Shown piece after piece: positions 46,774-57,412 of a stretch of 64,000 bases of DNA. The notes under the pieces were generated by a model. The model saw only the letters and a list, made by a program, of their open reading frames with translations. It was not told where the DNA came from and did no database searches. The position numbers were made by a program, and so were the translations under genes. This DNA comes from Amanita rubescens (lineage: Eukaryota; Basidiomycota; Agaricomycetes; Agaricales; Amanitaceae). The number at the start of each line of letters is the position of its first letter. Position 1 is the first letter of the stretch. The DNA is taken from contig WION01000047.1 of assembly GCA_015039365.1 (NCBI GenBank), positions 1-64,000 of the forward strand, read 5' to 3'.

Positions 46774-47510
46774 CGACGCGCGGGCCGTATACCAAGCTCT
46801 AATTCGAGGAAGAGTTTCCTCCCCAATTCACCGACAAATCCCGGGGTTGCACGGTCTGTCAGGCCTAAGAGGCGGATCATCTCCTCAACTTGTTCACCTG
46901 TCAAAAGTAGCATCGTAGTACGGTATGAAAGTAATGATGTCTAGCTGGAGGGATGCTTACTGTTTGCTGCGTAAACCTTTTCGGCGGTCACCCCGCCCGC
47001 CCAATAACTATGGGGCGGGAAGACTGGTTCCCCTGCATGGCTCGGTAAAAATAGTAATTCGCCAGGCATCGCATGAGAGTTCCAGGCTCGTCTAACAGCC
47101 CTTTCTTCTCTGCGGATAGCATCAGGATTCAGTACGCAAACTAGCGAATCACTGATATACGTACACCTGTCGAGTTCGTTGTTCGGCCCTATCTTCTCTG
47201 CGGATAGCATCAGGATTCAGTACGCAAAATAGCGAATCACTGATATACGTACACCTGTCGAGTTCGTCGTTCGGCCCTATCTTCTCTGCGGATAGCATCA
47301 GGATTCAGTACGCAAACTAGCGGATCACTGATATACATACACCTGTTGAAACATCTCCTGCATGACGTCCAGCGCGGCCCGCCGAGCAATGGTTGACATC
47401 TCCGCGTCATAGTACATCGGTAACCGTAATAGCTCGTCATTTATAGTTCTAGCTGAATGAGAGAGGGTTTCGCGGATGACTTCGGTGGGTATGCGGGGTA
47501 TCTGCGCCAT
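46774..47510 (-). CDS. Unknown protein, 5' part, with duplicated micro-exons
   Basis: Exon 1, 47343..47510, encodes a start MAQIPRIPTEVIRETL of 56 codons. The large exon ends at 46961 (AWNSHAMPGELLFLPS, PVFPPHSYWAGG). Another exon, 46774..46897, reads EQVEEMIRLLGLTDRA. Between exon 1 and the large exon lie repeats that each hold a 26-nt micro-exon (IGPNDELDR or IGPNNELDR). Splicing in exactly one micro-exon and then using the GCAG acceptor of the last repeat restores one frame. Skipping both or including both does not. The 3' end is lost: the next sequence is the inverted BAR copy, whose exon 5 would join out of frame. I do not recognise the family. It may be a chimeric or truncated gene. Confidence 0.45.
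47105..47345. repeat. 88-bp tandem repeat carrying intron and micro-exon
   Basis: Units begin at 47105, 47193 and 47281, a period of exactly 88 bp; the last is partial. Each unit contains, on the minus strand, a GTGTA..GCAGAGAAG intron of about 62 nt and a 26-nt exon. Differences between copies are single bases, so the expansion is recent. Confidence 0.88.
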
Positions 47511-47889
47511 GTTGTGTCTAAGACACGTCTGGCCTCGTCTGACGTTATATATCTGCCATTTTTTGGCATTTTCACGTGAAAAATAATTCTACGTCAGTAG
47601 CACATCAGTGACATCACGGTGATCGGTGATTGGGCTGCGCGTTCTCCTCCAGAGCATATTGAAGGGCTGCGGGTCCGAGGAGCTAAAGAACTTGAACTAC
47701 CACCACTGCCCTGCAGTCTTTCGCAGAAGAACAGCAGTGGCGCGTAGCTGGCATCGGCAACGATACGATGGGCATTCCCGTGGTATGCTTGACAGAGCTT
47801 GATAAGGACTGGGGGGCCATTATACGTCGCCTCAAAAAGCGAGCGCCGATAGTCGTCTGGCTTGCGTCCCTCGTAATCAAATCAGCGCA
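47511..47889. other. Intergenic flank of the Copia fragment
   Basis: No gene seen. A weakly Copia-like coding remnant (RVQALLEE-like reading absent) cannot be supported here. Confidence 0.35.
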
Positions 47890-48330
47890 AGGCTGTTGGT
47901 ATCTCTTATGGGTGCCCGTTGGCGGTATAGGTTGGGTGAGGAAATAGTCGGTTCACGTTGGGTGGGCCCGGGTTTAGCTTTAGACAAAAGACCCTCAACT
48001 ACAGATGCCGACTGGGCTTCTCCTCAATCTCCGGTTTCGCCATCTTCCACGGTCAAGGAGCCGTCTCATGGAGCTCAAAGAAACAGCCGATCGTCACTCT
48101 CTCGAGTACCGAAGCGGAATACGTCGCTCTCTCGCATGTTGTGAAGGATTTACTCTGGCATCGGAAACTCCACTCACCCTTCTTCGTCGAGATCAAAGCG
48201 CCCATCCCTCTCTTCTGTGATAACCAAGGTGCTATCGTGCTGTTGAAGAACGCTACCTTCCACATGCGTACCAAACATATTGATACCCGTTTTCACTTGT
48301 TCGAGAAATTGTCTACAAGAACATTCTTTC
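47890..48330 (+). mobile_element. Ty1/Copia RNase H fragment
   Basis: After a frame change near 48000 the plus strand reads SISGFAIFHGQGAVSWSSKK, QPIVTLSSTEAEYVALSH, IPLFCDNQGAIVLLKN and MRTKHIDTRFH, the classic C-terminal RNase H of Copia Pol, followed by FHLFE. The upstream polymerase, integrase and LTRs are missing and the 5' part is frameshifted (DADWASPQS in one frame). It is a dead fragment. Confidence 0.88.
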
Positions 48331-48591
48331 TAAATTCTATTTCCTATTGTCCTTTCTCTCCAGTTTTTTCTTTCTTTCGTATTTCCAGCCTCTGAGCCTC
48401 TGATCAGCTGAGTGGAAGATTGCTTCATCCTTACTATGTGCCAGTCATGGACGGTAGTGGTAGTATAAATGGTGGAATCGTGTTGTCGCTATGATTTTGG
48501 ATTGATGGAGCGAGAACAAGTTGTTCACATGTCCTCAATAAGGTTACATGCTTTTGAGTGTTACACTAGAGTGTTAGTAGGGCGCACTTGG

Positions 48592-48740
48592 CCATGATTG
48601 AAAACAAGGTCGGAGAGTACTATAATCAAGTCGGGAAAACAACTGAGCAATGCGTCGAGTATGTATCCTTCAATATCGGTGTCAGGAAACAAACAATACG
48701 CGTGATCTCCTCACGCCCTCGATCAATCGATCGATTGCCA
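48592..48740. repeat. Copy of the NACHT-WD40 upstream region
   Basis: Matches 39918-40135 in the same orientation with several deletions. No coding sequence of the NACHT-WD40 gene is attached here. Confidence 0.7.
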
Positions 48741-49802
48741 AGTTTCAAGACATTGCGCAGTGTGGAAAAACTTCACCATAGAGCTACCCAGCTTGAATCA
48801 ATCAACTCCCCTTGGCTCTGCCAGTGCCAGCTTTACCCTCGGGCGGTTGTCGGGTCGTTTTAGGAGCAAGTCGGAACAGCCTTTCGTTCGTAGAAATCCG
48901 ATCAACGTACGCGCATGTACCTGGAGAACGGAAGGGTGTCATATGGACATTTGCAGAACAAACGACCGCAGTCAACCTCGAGACCTTTCGAAACGAGGAA
49001 AAATCAAGCAAATCTGTCACTGTACCTTCCGTTTCTTGACTATTTCATGTTTCTCAAAAGGAAACGCGGCAGAATGTGCGTTAAAACTGTCGAATAAGTC
49101 ATCCTTAATGTCGATTGATACGATTTGTTTCGTTGGCAACTTCATCCTATCGTTTAGCCCCATGATCAAAGGGGTGAGCATATATCATCATTAGAGTCGC
49201 CGACAATGTTCCATTGCTCATACACGACTCACAGACTACAGTGGTACATTGCCCTGAAGCTAAACACCCATATCAATTGGAAGCACCCCTTTAGAACAAG
49301 TAGTCGCGTTTGACGCCACTAACCACTATTTGCACAGCCGTAAAGCTGCAGCCGCACGATCATCGGCGTCATTAGGTCAGTGCTAATGTACAAGACTGCT
49401 TCCATGTCCTTATGCATTATTGCAGTTTCTGCTATATATTTCCAGGCTACCTTCTACTTGACTATACCCTCATTTGTAATCCGATCGTTGACTCGATCGT
49501 TTATCGTGGTCATGTGCAAGTGCGTTAACGCGTTTGTCGCGTCCATCTTGTCGCTCAGCTAAACGCCTAATAGCGAGTGCAACTACAACCCAACCATGCG
49601 TGTTTCTGAAGTTTCATCTGCGCCAAGTAACAGGCAGTGAATGTAGTCGAAATCTATTTCCGTCAGGTTTGTGGCTGACAAGATATACATGTGACTGCCT
49701 GCGTCTTTTCCTCTTCTTGCCATTCCCTTCCTTCTACCATCAACTACAACAACTTACTGTGCATCTAGCTCAAAGCTCAAAGCGACAAATCTTACATCAA
49801 CC
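48741..49802. other. Intergenic, no supported gene
   Basis: An open frame at 48760-49194 is unremarkable. The region just before 49803 is C/T-rich (49695-49745), as is usual upstream of fungal starts. Confidence 0.45.
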
Positions 49803-51285
49803 ATGGCAAGACTCAATTATGTGATCATACCAGAGTAAGTGACCATCCTCGTCGCAATGAGCAGTGTCTGATGTCTTCTTGTCGTGTACAGAAGCCCGAT
49901 AAACTTCCCGGTCCAGCGAAAGGGCTGGCGGTCTGCGAAGCGCAATGCCAAGGCTCCTAACGGCGTCAAGTAAGTAGTTTTAAGCACCTCGCCTTTACCA
50001 AACTCATCTGCTCTCATTTGCGTTCAGCGCTTCGGTTGCCGTGGCGTACAAGAAACATGTACGCGAAGACATCAGAGCTCGCATGCGAGGTACGTTTAAG
50101 TCCTCTATAAGTTCTGTTGGTGACTAAAACATAGGTCGTGCAGCAGCGTCCTGGGAGTCTGTTGAGATGGACGTAGATCCAGATGAGGATGAACTTCGCG
50201 GTTTAGCTCTCCTTCGCCAGACTTTTGGTCCGCATCCTTCCTTCAATGATGTCAGCCATTCCAACATGCCTCCTGCGCCATACGTTCACTCTGCGGTGCC
50301 AGAAGTTTATAACAACATGTTTGGTTATTCTCCCATGCCGCATCAGGATCACGGAATTTCTCCTCACTCAGTCCCTGTCATCCTCGGCTATGCTCCAGAA
50401 TACAGAGAAGACATGGATATTGACGCGGAAGGTTTTACCCAAGCACCCGTCAATCCTCATCCTGGTTATCTCGGCGTCACGGCAATGCCTGGCAACTCGG
50501 CTTTCTTCAATGGACCCGGAATCGACGTAACTCCTTACGACCCCAACGAACCTTACTTCAATACTCGCCCACAGGTCGTCCCGCATGACGTCTTCGCTGC
50601 TAACGGAATGGTTCCCTACGATCCTCACGAACCTTACTTCCATGCTGGTCTGCATATGGGTAACGCTGGAATGCACAATCCCGCCTTCAACGTACACCCT
50701 CACTATCATGTCCCACATGCCGTTCCTGACAACCACTTCTTGATGAACAATGACAATGTAGCTCAGCCTCCCGTGGGTGGCGCACCATGGCCAATGCCAT
50801 TGCCAGAAAACTACGGCTTCGGCGGCGGCGTTCACTATCCTGTTCAACCTGCCGTGCCCCTAGAGCCCATCGCAGGAATGTACAACCCTGCTTTCAACGT
50901 ACCTCCTCTATATCACGCGCCTCAAGTCACTCCCGACAACTACTTCTTGATGAACAACGTCAGCGTGCCTCTGCATCCCATGGATAACGCACCATGGCCA
51001 ATGCCATTACCAGAAAACAACGGCTTTGGTGGCGGCGCCCAGAACGAGGGATTCCTTGCTCAGAACTACCCTCCCGAACCCCAAGAGGCTGTGGTCCCTG
51101 TGATCGCTAGGGAGGTTGAGCATCTGGGCAACCGCAATGAATTACATGCAGAACTGTTTGGCGACGACGAGGACGACGAGGAAGAGGAAGAAGACGAGCC
51201 TGCTTTTTCACAGGGACTGGCTGGCGATGAACCTCCTTGGGAACCTGATGAAGACGACGACGAACTGCAAATCATCATATACTAG
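49803..51285 (+). CDS. Acidic, Pro/Asn-rich repeat protein of unknown function (440 aa)
   Basis: Exons: 49803..49834, 49892..49969, 50028..50089 and 50135..51285; all phases fit. The N-terminus is short and basic (VQRKGWRSAKRNAKAP, AYKKHVREDIRARMRG). The body is low-complexity, rich in Pro, Asn, His, Tyr and Phe, with an internal duplication of about 50 residues (NPAFNV, PDNxFLMNN, APWPMPLPEN, GFGGG) and two copies of PYDPxEPYF. The last 60 residues are very acidic (DDEDDEEEEEDEP, EPDEDDDE). A basic head and acidic tail suggest a disordered, possibly nuclear or condensate-forming protein. No known domain, no signal peptide. Confidence 0.7.
50668..51039 (+). repeat. Internal coding duplication in the acidic repeat protein
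   Basis: Segments about 50668-50829 and 50875-51039 encode parallel blocks (GMHNPAFNV..FGGGV and GMYNPAFNV..FGGGA). About half of the residues differ conservatively, so this is an older duplication than the 88-bp repeats. Confidence 0.75.
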
Positions 51286-52400
51286 TAATCAATTCCCATC
51301 TGCTCACCAACATGCTATATCAACAACCTATACCAACTATTTAGATCTTCGACTCGGCTGCGATTTATCATCTCATCTTCGCCTCTAGATTTTTATTCTC
51401 ACTTCATCTATCATCGGACTGGGGTCTCTGGCTCGTATCACCACTTTACTGGACTCGACAATTCTAGACTTCAAGAATAGAGAGGAAAAAAAATTAGAAA
51501 AGCGTAAACGACAAAAAAGACTAGCGCTTGGCTCCGGACTTCAAGTATCTCTTCTTCATTTTTGGCTTCTTCTCGATTTATCAATATCTTCGGATCGCAA
51601 ACTTATACAAACTATCTATTTATCGGCTGCGATTTCATCTTCGGCTCTAGAATAGAGAACAAGTCAAAAAAAAAAAAACGTAAACGACAAAACGCAAAAA
51701 AAAGCTTGGCTTCGGACTTCAATGGATCATTCTTCATTTCTGGTCTCTTCTTGATTGGGCTATGGCTCGTATCGACACTGGATCTCCATCGCTAGATTCT
51801 CCTCTGGAACGTCAAATTTTCAAAAAAAGATTGCAAAAGTGAAAAGGCAAAAAATATCCTTGGCTTCACTCTAGACGTATTCACCCCCGCCCTCGACTGA
51901 ACTCTATTTCACTCGACTCGACCCGCGTTCCTCCCGCAATACGATTCAACATCCTCAAGTGTCTCCTACAAACGTAACGTAACGACAAAGCATCTCCATC
52001 GACGCTGGATCTTCTTCACTGGATTCTACGTAAACGATCAAAACGGAAAAAAAAATTGCAAAAGAGAAAAAAATACATTCGCGTGACTTGACTTGAACCG
52101 TAATCTTCTCGGATTTCTGGCATCATCTATCGACGTCGCGGTGCCTGGCGCTCCATGACCGGCCTCTACTTTTACTCGACGCATGCTCGCACTGACAACG
52201 CATTCCAAAACCGAAAAAAACCGTATAACAAACAAACTAAAAAAAGGAATAACAAGCAAAGCGACAAAAAAAACACGAATAGCCAAGACAAGACCGAAAA
52301 AAACGGGATAACAAGAAAACGAGAAGAAAGAAAAGGATAACCACGGAAAAAAACAAGATAATGTTGAAGGAAAAGAAATCTACGTTGACATCTCGATACC
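51286..52400. repeat. A-tract-rich diverged tandem array
   Basis: Recurring words cgtaaacgacaaaa, runs of 7-12 A, cttggcttcggacttca and cggctgcgattt..cttc..ctctag appear at spacings of about 175-275 bp (for example 51354 and 51626; 51505 and 51682). No ORF with protein character. It follows the stop of the acidic repeat protein and may be its 3' UTR or a satellite-like array. Confidence 0.55.
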
Positions 52401-54006
52401 GGCTGTTATATACCTCTACTTACTGATATCTTTTACTTATTGGTATAAACGCGAATACATTATTTCGGAACGATGTGCTGCGACGATGCGGGAATCGCCT
52501 GATTCAGTGCTTCACTTTTATTTTATCACATCCAACTCTAGTTTCTCTGCGGCCTCATGATTATCGATTATCGATTACGTCCACATCGGAGCTTCTGATG
52601 TACCTCATACCGGGACAGTCCTCCCTTCCACAGCCTCCATCCTTGTTCCGTCCGCCCATCCTTTCGCAAATGTCCTCTTGGACCTTCGCAGCCCCCTGCA
52701 CAAGTTTATCACTTCAGCGCTTGGTTCGCACCCTCGCCCAGCCGTCAACATGATTTTGCTTCCCCCACATCCTCTGTGCCGCCTTGTCAAGCAGCCGTCA
52801 CGTTATCTTATGAAGTTCTTCTACAAGCAGAATGGTAATACGTCCACGCCTGCTAAGGACGTCGCGTATGGACTTACCTCTATTCGTCTACTCCACCTTC
52901 CACGTCCTTCGCCGTCTCGTCCACACTGCACACCCGGACCTCCACAAAAAGTTTTCGCTAGTTATGCTTAACGCTGGCAAACTCGCGCGACAACAAGAAG
53001 AAACAGCTGGTGTTGTAACGAATGATCGAAGATGGGTCGTCGCGCCATTTTTTCTCTTTGGGTGTGCTGAAGGCTACAGCCGGCATCCGGACGGTGAGCG
53101 ATTATCTTTTCGTTCGATGTAGACTCGTCGAGTTACACAGGTTCGAAGCGCCGGGACATGGTATCTAAAATGTTTGGATGATGTCCAAGCTGAGGACCGT
53201 TCCATAAACAAAGCCTGAGATGTACTCAATCATCGGAGAAGAGCGGGGATTTACCCAGAGTAGGCGGAATAGCATCATCATCTATCCTACAACCCGCGCG
53301 GGGGGTGTAGAAACATTTCGTAGCGGGGAGTCCAGGATGCCGGGTGAGGGAGACGATGATTCTGAGGAAAAGAAGAAGATTAATGATTCTGCTCTGCACT
53401 ATAACCTCCTGGTGCGTTCCAATCTATTATTACGAACCGCATCTCACTTTTGTTTGGCTAGTTTACGGTATACACCCTTACAGGCTTCGTCATACTATTC
53501 CTAGCCTGGTTCAATGTATTCACCCTCGCGGACGTTGTCAGGACGGGTGAGTCGGGGTTCGATGATGCGCTGGGGTTAGAACTCGGCATCTATAGCCTCA
53601 GCACTTCAGGCAATACAGGGAGAGCCCAGGACTGTGGGACCCGCCACGTAGTATCTGGCATCGCATAAGCCTCCAACACTTCTTTTCATCTACTTCATCA
53701 TCACTCCCTCCGCCAGCTTTTCAAAGTATCTCTCCCAGTTATGACTTGCCGTATGGAGAAAATGTTGTTGCGAACTGCCGTGGCCTGACAGAAGTTAAGA
53801 GCCATATATAGCACATCTGAAACGCGCATTAAGCATAAAAAACATATCGCTATTATCAGTGTTCTGCATATACTTCTAACTACAGACAAGACGAAACTAC
53901 TAGCATCGTGCACAACAAACACACAACGCATATTTTTGGGAACCATGAAACACAACGACTCAGGACCTGCAAACAGATGCTGTCAGAACGGTAAGGGTAT
54001 GGAAAC
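52401..54006. other. Intergenic, uncertain ORFs
   Basis: Overlapping plus-strand frames at 52475-53122 (one contains VYSTFHVLRRLVHTAHPDLH) and 53220-53504 look partly protein-like, but I could not join them or name a family. No RNA gene seen. Confidence 0.4.
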
Positions 54007-55037
54007 TCAGTGATCATAAGGAGGCGTCTGCGCACGATCCCTCTCTCTTTCCCTATCTCTGTCCCTGTCCTGCTCCTTCTTGATGTCCTTGATATCCTCC
54101 GGAGGGGGCGTCCTTGCCCTATCGTCCCGCCTACGTTCGGGAGTGGGGCTCCTCCTCCTCTCCGGAGTCCTGCTTCTCCTACGCCTATCGCGGTCGCGGT
54201 CTCGGTCTCGGTCACGATCACGGTCGCGGTTGTCACGATTGTCACGGTTATCGCGGTTGTCACGATCACGGTCGCGGTCCCGATCCCTATCGTCGCGGTC
54301 GTCCCTGTCTCTGCGGCGGGGCGGACTACGTGAGCGGTCGCGGTTGCGGTGCGGGGGCGAGCGTCGATCATAGCGCCAAACCGATGACGGAGGATTTTTA
54401 GCCCACTAGTATTCACGTTATTAGCACAAGGAATACACAACGCGAAATCACACCATACCTGGATGCTCAGGCGAGACCCTTCAAAGTATCTACCATGCCT
54501 ACAACCACGTGTTTTTTTTAATTTAGAACATGACGTGGGCAAGAAAAAACGTGCTTACATCTCATAGTAGGCTTCTTCAGCGTCACGGCTGTTGCGGAAT
54601 TCCACAAATGCATAGCTACACGAGGGAAGTTGCGAGTATTTGTTGAGCGTTTGTGTTTTCTCTCGAGATGTGTGAAATCGAATAGGGGACTAGCGGCATC
54701 GACGACGAGTTATCGCGAGCGAAGAGAGAAGAAGTGGCGAAGCGGCTCGCGTGTCGCGTAGCTTCACGTTTAAGACGTTGACTCGATCCGAGGTCCGACT
54801 GGGGGGGAAGAGAAACGAGGATTAAGGAAGGGGATACTTACGGGTTGGTGCTTGCGTGGGGGTTGCGCGGGGCGGGGACGTCACAGCGGACCAGTGCGCC
54901 GAAACTGGGCCGTGCGAGAGTCAACACGTCATGCATTGAGGTGCAGCCAGGAGGTACGCTCACCGTTCGAATTCGAAAGCCAAATCGCGGGCCCTTGTTG
55001 AAGGGTGGAAACCACTGACGAAGAGAATGCGCGGCAT
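54007..55037 (-). CDS. SR-type splicing factor (RRM plus RD/RS tail)
   Basis: Exons: 54964..55037, 54842..54904, 54559..54615, 54459..54498 and 54007..54405 (210 aa). A single RRM covers residues 1-80: RNP2 ILFVSGF, RNP1 YAFVEFR, then DAEEAYYEMHGR and LSIQWAKNPPS. The rest is a charged tail of Arg-Asp and Arg-Ser dipeptides with TPERRR motifs, typical of SR/SR-like splicing regulators, which bind exonic RNA and recruit U1 or U2AF. The tail DNA is a CGN-GAC dinucleotide-like low-complexity run, prone to slippage. The gene is divergent from the PPR-like gene, with 143 bp between starts. Confidence 0.9.
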
Positions 55038-55180
55038 GGAAGTTGGGGATAAAGAGGGTCCAAGTCAACAAGTTCAAGTAAAAAACCTTGTTTGTAGATG
55101 TTTGTAATGTGGCAGCTTTTTCTCCGTTGCAACGTGGACGCGACAGATCTTGCCCAAGGTTTTCTAGATGCCATTATCGT

Positions 55181-57367
55181 ATGTTCAAAACTGTCTTTCA
55201 TTTGAAGACATTCGGTGTCCGGTCTTTTCATGCTACGTCATTTCGACTTTCTGGTATTCTCACTAGATCGAAGATTTCCAGGATTCTCTCCATTCTCAGC
55301 AAGGAAACGCACGAGCCCCTCTGGCATTATATAAACGAAACTCGTCTTCCTGGTACCCAGAAAGAGAGGGTCCCATATCATGAATACCTGCAATGGAAAA
55401 CGGTGACACGTCAAATCGACATCGAGGAGGCTTTGAAGACGCTCGAGACTATCCAAATCAAGACGCGTCCACCTTGGCTCGTCTTTCACATCGTCCTCTA
55501 CAAAGTCCGATCCTCCGTCCATGCGAGTGGTCGTATGATAGACTTTGTCTATTCCCAATTGGACTCGTTGCCTCTTGACCACCGAGGGCCGCTTCTCATA
55601 TTTGCAGTTCTCCATCTGTCCAGGTTCAACCTACTTCAACCTCTGAATCGAATCGTCGAGACGTTCCTCACCACTGAGCTTTCTCACGACCCGTTGCAGT
55701 TCAACCTACTTTTGCAAACGCTCTCACTCAACCCGGTTCGATCAACCGAATCTGCTGGTCTCGTCGTGCAGATTTTGAAAGCTATGGACGGCCGCCAACT
55801 CAAGCTTCGCTCAGAAACTTACCAAGCCCTACTCAACGACCGGTTCGTTACTGTACAGTTGACGAGATACCTTCGTTCTCGCATGGCACACGAAGGGGTC
55901 GTACCCAGCGTCGAGCAACTAGAATCTTACCTCCGCGTGTTCGCCAAAGGCGGTGCGATCCACGAGGTGCAATCTTATTTCGACGCCATTCGGAAACGCG
56001 ATATGGATTACAGGAATCGGGACCGACTCTCCAACATCGCACTGTCTGCATTCAAAGACCGAGCGTCTGCGTTTGAATTCCTAGACAGCCTTTTGCTCCC
56101 CGGACAAGAACGTATGGATCTACCTGCACCCTATCTACTCCCTCTCAACAAGAAAAAGCTGGATTCGTACAGCTATACTGTCTCATTGACCGTCGCAGCT
56201 CGCGATATGTCGATCGAAGCGCCTCAGTTGGTCCACATGCTCCGACGGATGGACAACATCGGTGGATCCGTTCGTATCACGCTAGCCGCTTACACTACCG
56301 TCATCCGCGGTCTACTTTATCGCAAAGCGTTCGAAATGGCTGACAGACTTTGGGCGGAAGTCATAAAAGTGAAATACCTTCTTGACAAGCCAGCGTTGGT
56401 AGTTGGATTGGAAACCCTGACGTATGGTAAAAAGCCGCACAAGGCTTTCGAGTTGCTGGAAGCACATGGGTACAAGGAACCTAGGTTGGCGTTTTCCGTA
56501 CCCACTCGTCCTCGTTTGGTGGATATTCGAGTGTTGAATTCGTTTATGAACGCGTTGAACGAGAGCAAGAGGCCAGATGTTGTGTTTAGGCTATGGAATT
56601 ATATGGAGGGTCTTTACGGCGTTTATCCAACGTCCGAAACGCTTTCGATCGTTCTCGAGGCGACTAGGGTTGCTTGTCAATTGGACAATACGTTCCATGG
56701 AGCCTTATCGTACCTCTCCCTTCGCAACCCGTTCCGCAAACTGGTTTCGCAGCCGACGGTTCGAGACGAGATGGTGGATTCGATTACGTCTGTAGTCGGA
56801 GACAAAAAGAAGATGGTTCAGTACGTGTCTGGGATATGGAACGATACGCACCCATTCGAGTCTGCGCGTACGGTGTTTCTGCAAGTGGTGTTTGGGAACG
56901 CGGGTGAGAAGTTGAAGAACGTGGAACCTCCGGCGTTTGCATTGCGCCGTTCGATCGATTCGTCTTTGCCTGTCGACGATGTCATCGAGCTCCCGCCAAA
57001 TTTGCTGAATCGCGAGGGGAAAAGCTGGTTTCCGCATATCGTGCCGACCAATGACCATTTTCAAAAATATTTGGTGTTATTGGGGTTGAACGGACGTGCG
57101 GATGAGATTCCGATTACATTGGCGTGGATGAAGGAGTCTGGGGTGAAGCCTGGTCGGGGGACATTGGCTGTTGCGATGGTGTTTTGGGGAGAAGTGAGTC
57201 GGCATGCGCCGTTGGTGGAGTCGTTGACGGGAGGGGAGGCAAAAAGCCAGTTTGCGCGGCTTTGGCAGTGGGTGAAGGAGTGGGTTGGGGAAGAGAGGAT
57301 GCCAGAGGGGGAAGACGTCAGTCGGTGGTTGCATAGGGTGAGGAGGATGAGAGAAGGGGAAGAGTGA
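55181..57367 (+). CDS. Mitochondrial PPR-like protein
   Basis: One uninterrupted exon of 728 aa, unusual in this intron-rich window. I start at MFKTVFHLKTFGVRSFH because it is a good mitochondrial presequence (Arg, Ser, His, no acids); an in-frame ATG at 55088 would add 31 residues. The sequence is all-helical with degenerate 35-residue pentatricopeptide-type units (TYQALLNDRF, AYTTVIRGLLYRKAFEMADRLWAEV, VLNSFMNALNESKRPDVVFRLWNYM, TPRGTLAVAMVFWG-like end at GRGTLAVAMVFWG). Such proteins bind organelle RNA and act in mitochondrial mRNA stability or translation. It converges with ASF1, 45 bp between stops. Confidence 0.78.
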   Translation: MFKTVFHLKTFGVRSFHATSFRLSGILTRSKISRILSILSKETHEPLWHYINETRLPGTQKERVPYHEYLQWKTVTRQIDIEEALKTLETIQIKTRPPWLVFHIVLYKVRSSVHASGRMIDFVYSQLDSLPLDHRGPLLIFAVLHLSRFNLLQPLNRIVETFLTTELSHDPLQFNLLLQTLSLNPVRSTESAGLVVQILKAMDGRQLKLRSETYQALLNDRFVTVQLTRYLRSRMAHEGVVPSVEQLESYLRVFAKGGAIHEVQSYFDAIRKRDMDYRNRDRLSNIALSAFKDRASAFEFLDSLLLPGQERMDLPAPYLLPLNKKKLDSYSYTVSLTVAARDMSIEAPQLVHMLRRMDNIGGSVRITLAAYTTVIRGLLYRKAFEMADRLWAEVIKVKYLLDKPALVVGLETLTYGKKPHKAFELLEAHGYKEPRLAFSVPTRPRLVDIRVLNSFMNALNESKRPDVVFRLWNYMEGLYGVYPTSETLSIVLEATRVACQLDNTFHGALSYLSLRNPFRKLVSQPTVRDEMVDSITSVVGDKKKMVQYVSGIWNDTHPFESARTVFLQVVFGNAGEKLKNVEPPAFALRRSIDSSLPVDDVIELPPNLLNREGKSWFPHIVPTNDHFQKYLVLLGLNGRADEIPITLAWMKESGVKPGRGTLAVAMVFWGEVSRHAPLVESLTGGEAKSQFARLWQWVKEWVGEERMPEGEDVSRWLHRVRRMREGEE

Positions 57368-57412
57368 TACAAGGGTATATATTGGACTATAATAATAATG
57401 TACAAGGGTAAT

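Noticed and set aside
47105..47345. 88-bp repeats as a satellite or CRISPR-like array
   Set aside because: Only two full units plus a partial one, each aligned to intron and exon boundaries of a coding region.
50368..50847. 159-aa minus-strand ORF
   Set aside because: Antisense of the acidic repeat protein's low-complexity body.
52475..53504. Gene in the overlapping plus-strand frames
   Set aside because: Partly protein-like but no coherent exon chain or known domain.
54010..54401. Plus-strand ORFs rich in Val/Thr or Arg/Ser
   Set aside because: Antisense of the RD/RS tail of the SR protein.
55088..55180. Upstream in-frame start of the PPR-like gene
   Set aside because: The extra 31 residues weaken the mitochondrial presequence and crowd the divergent SR promoter; the Met at 55181 fits better.
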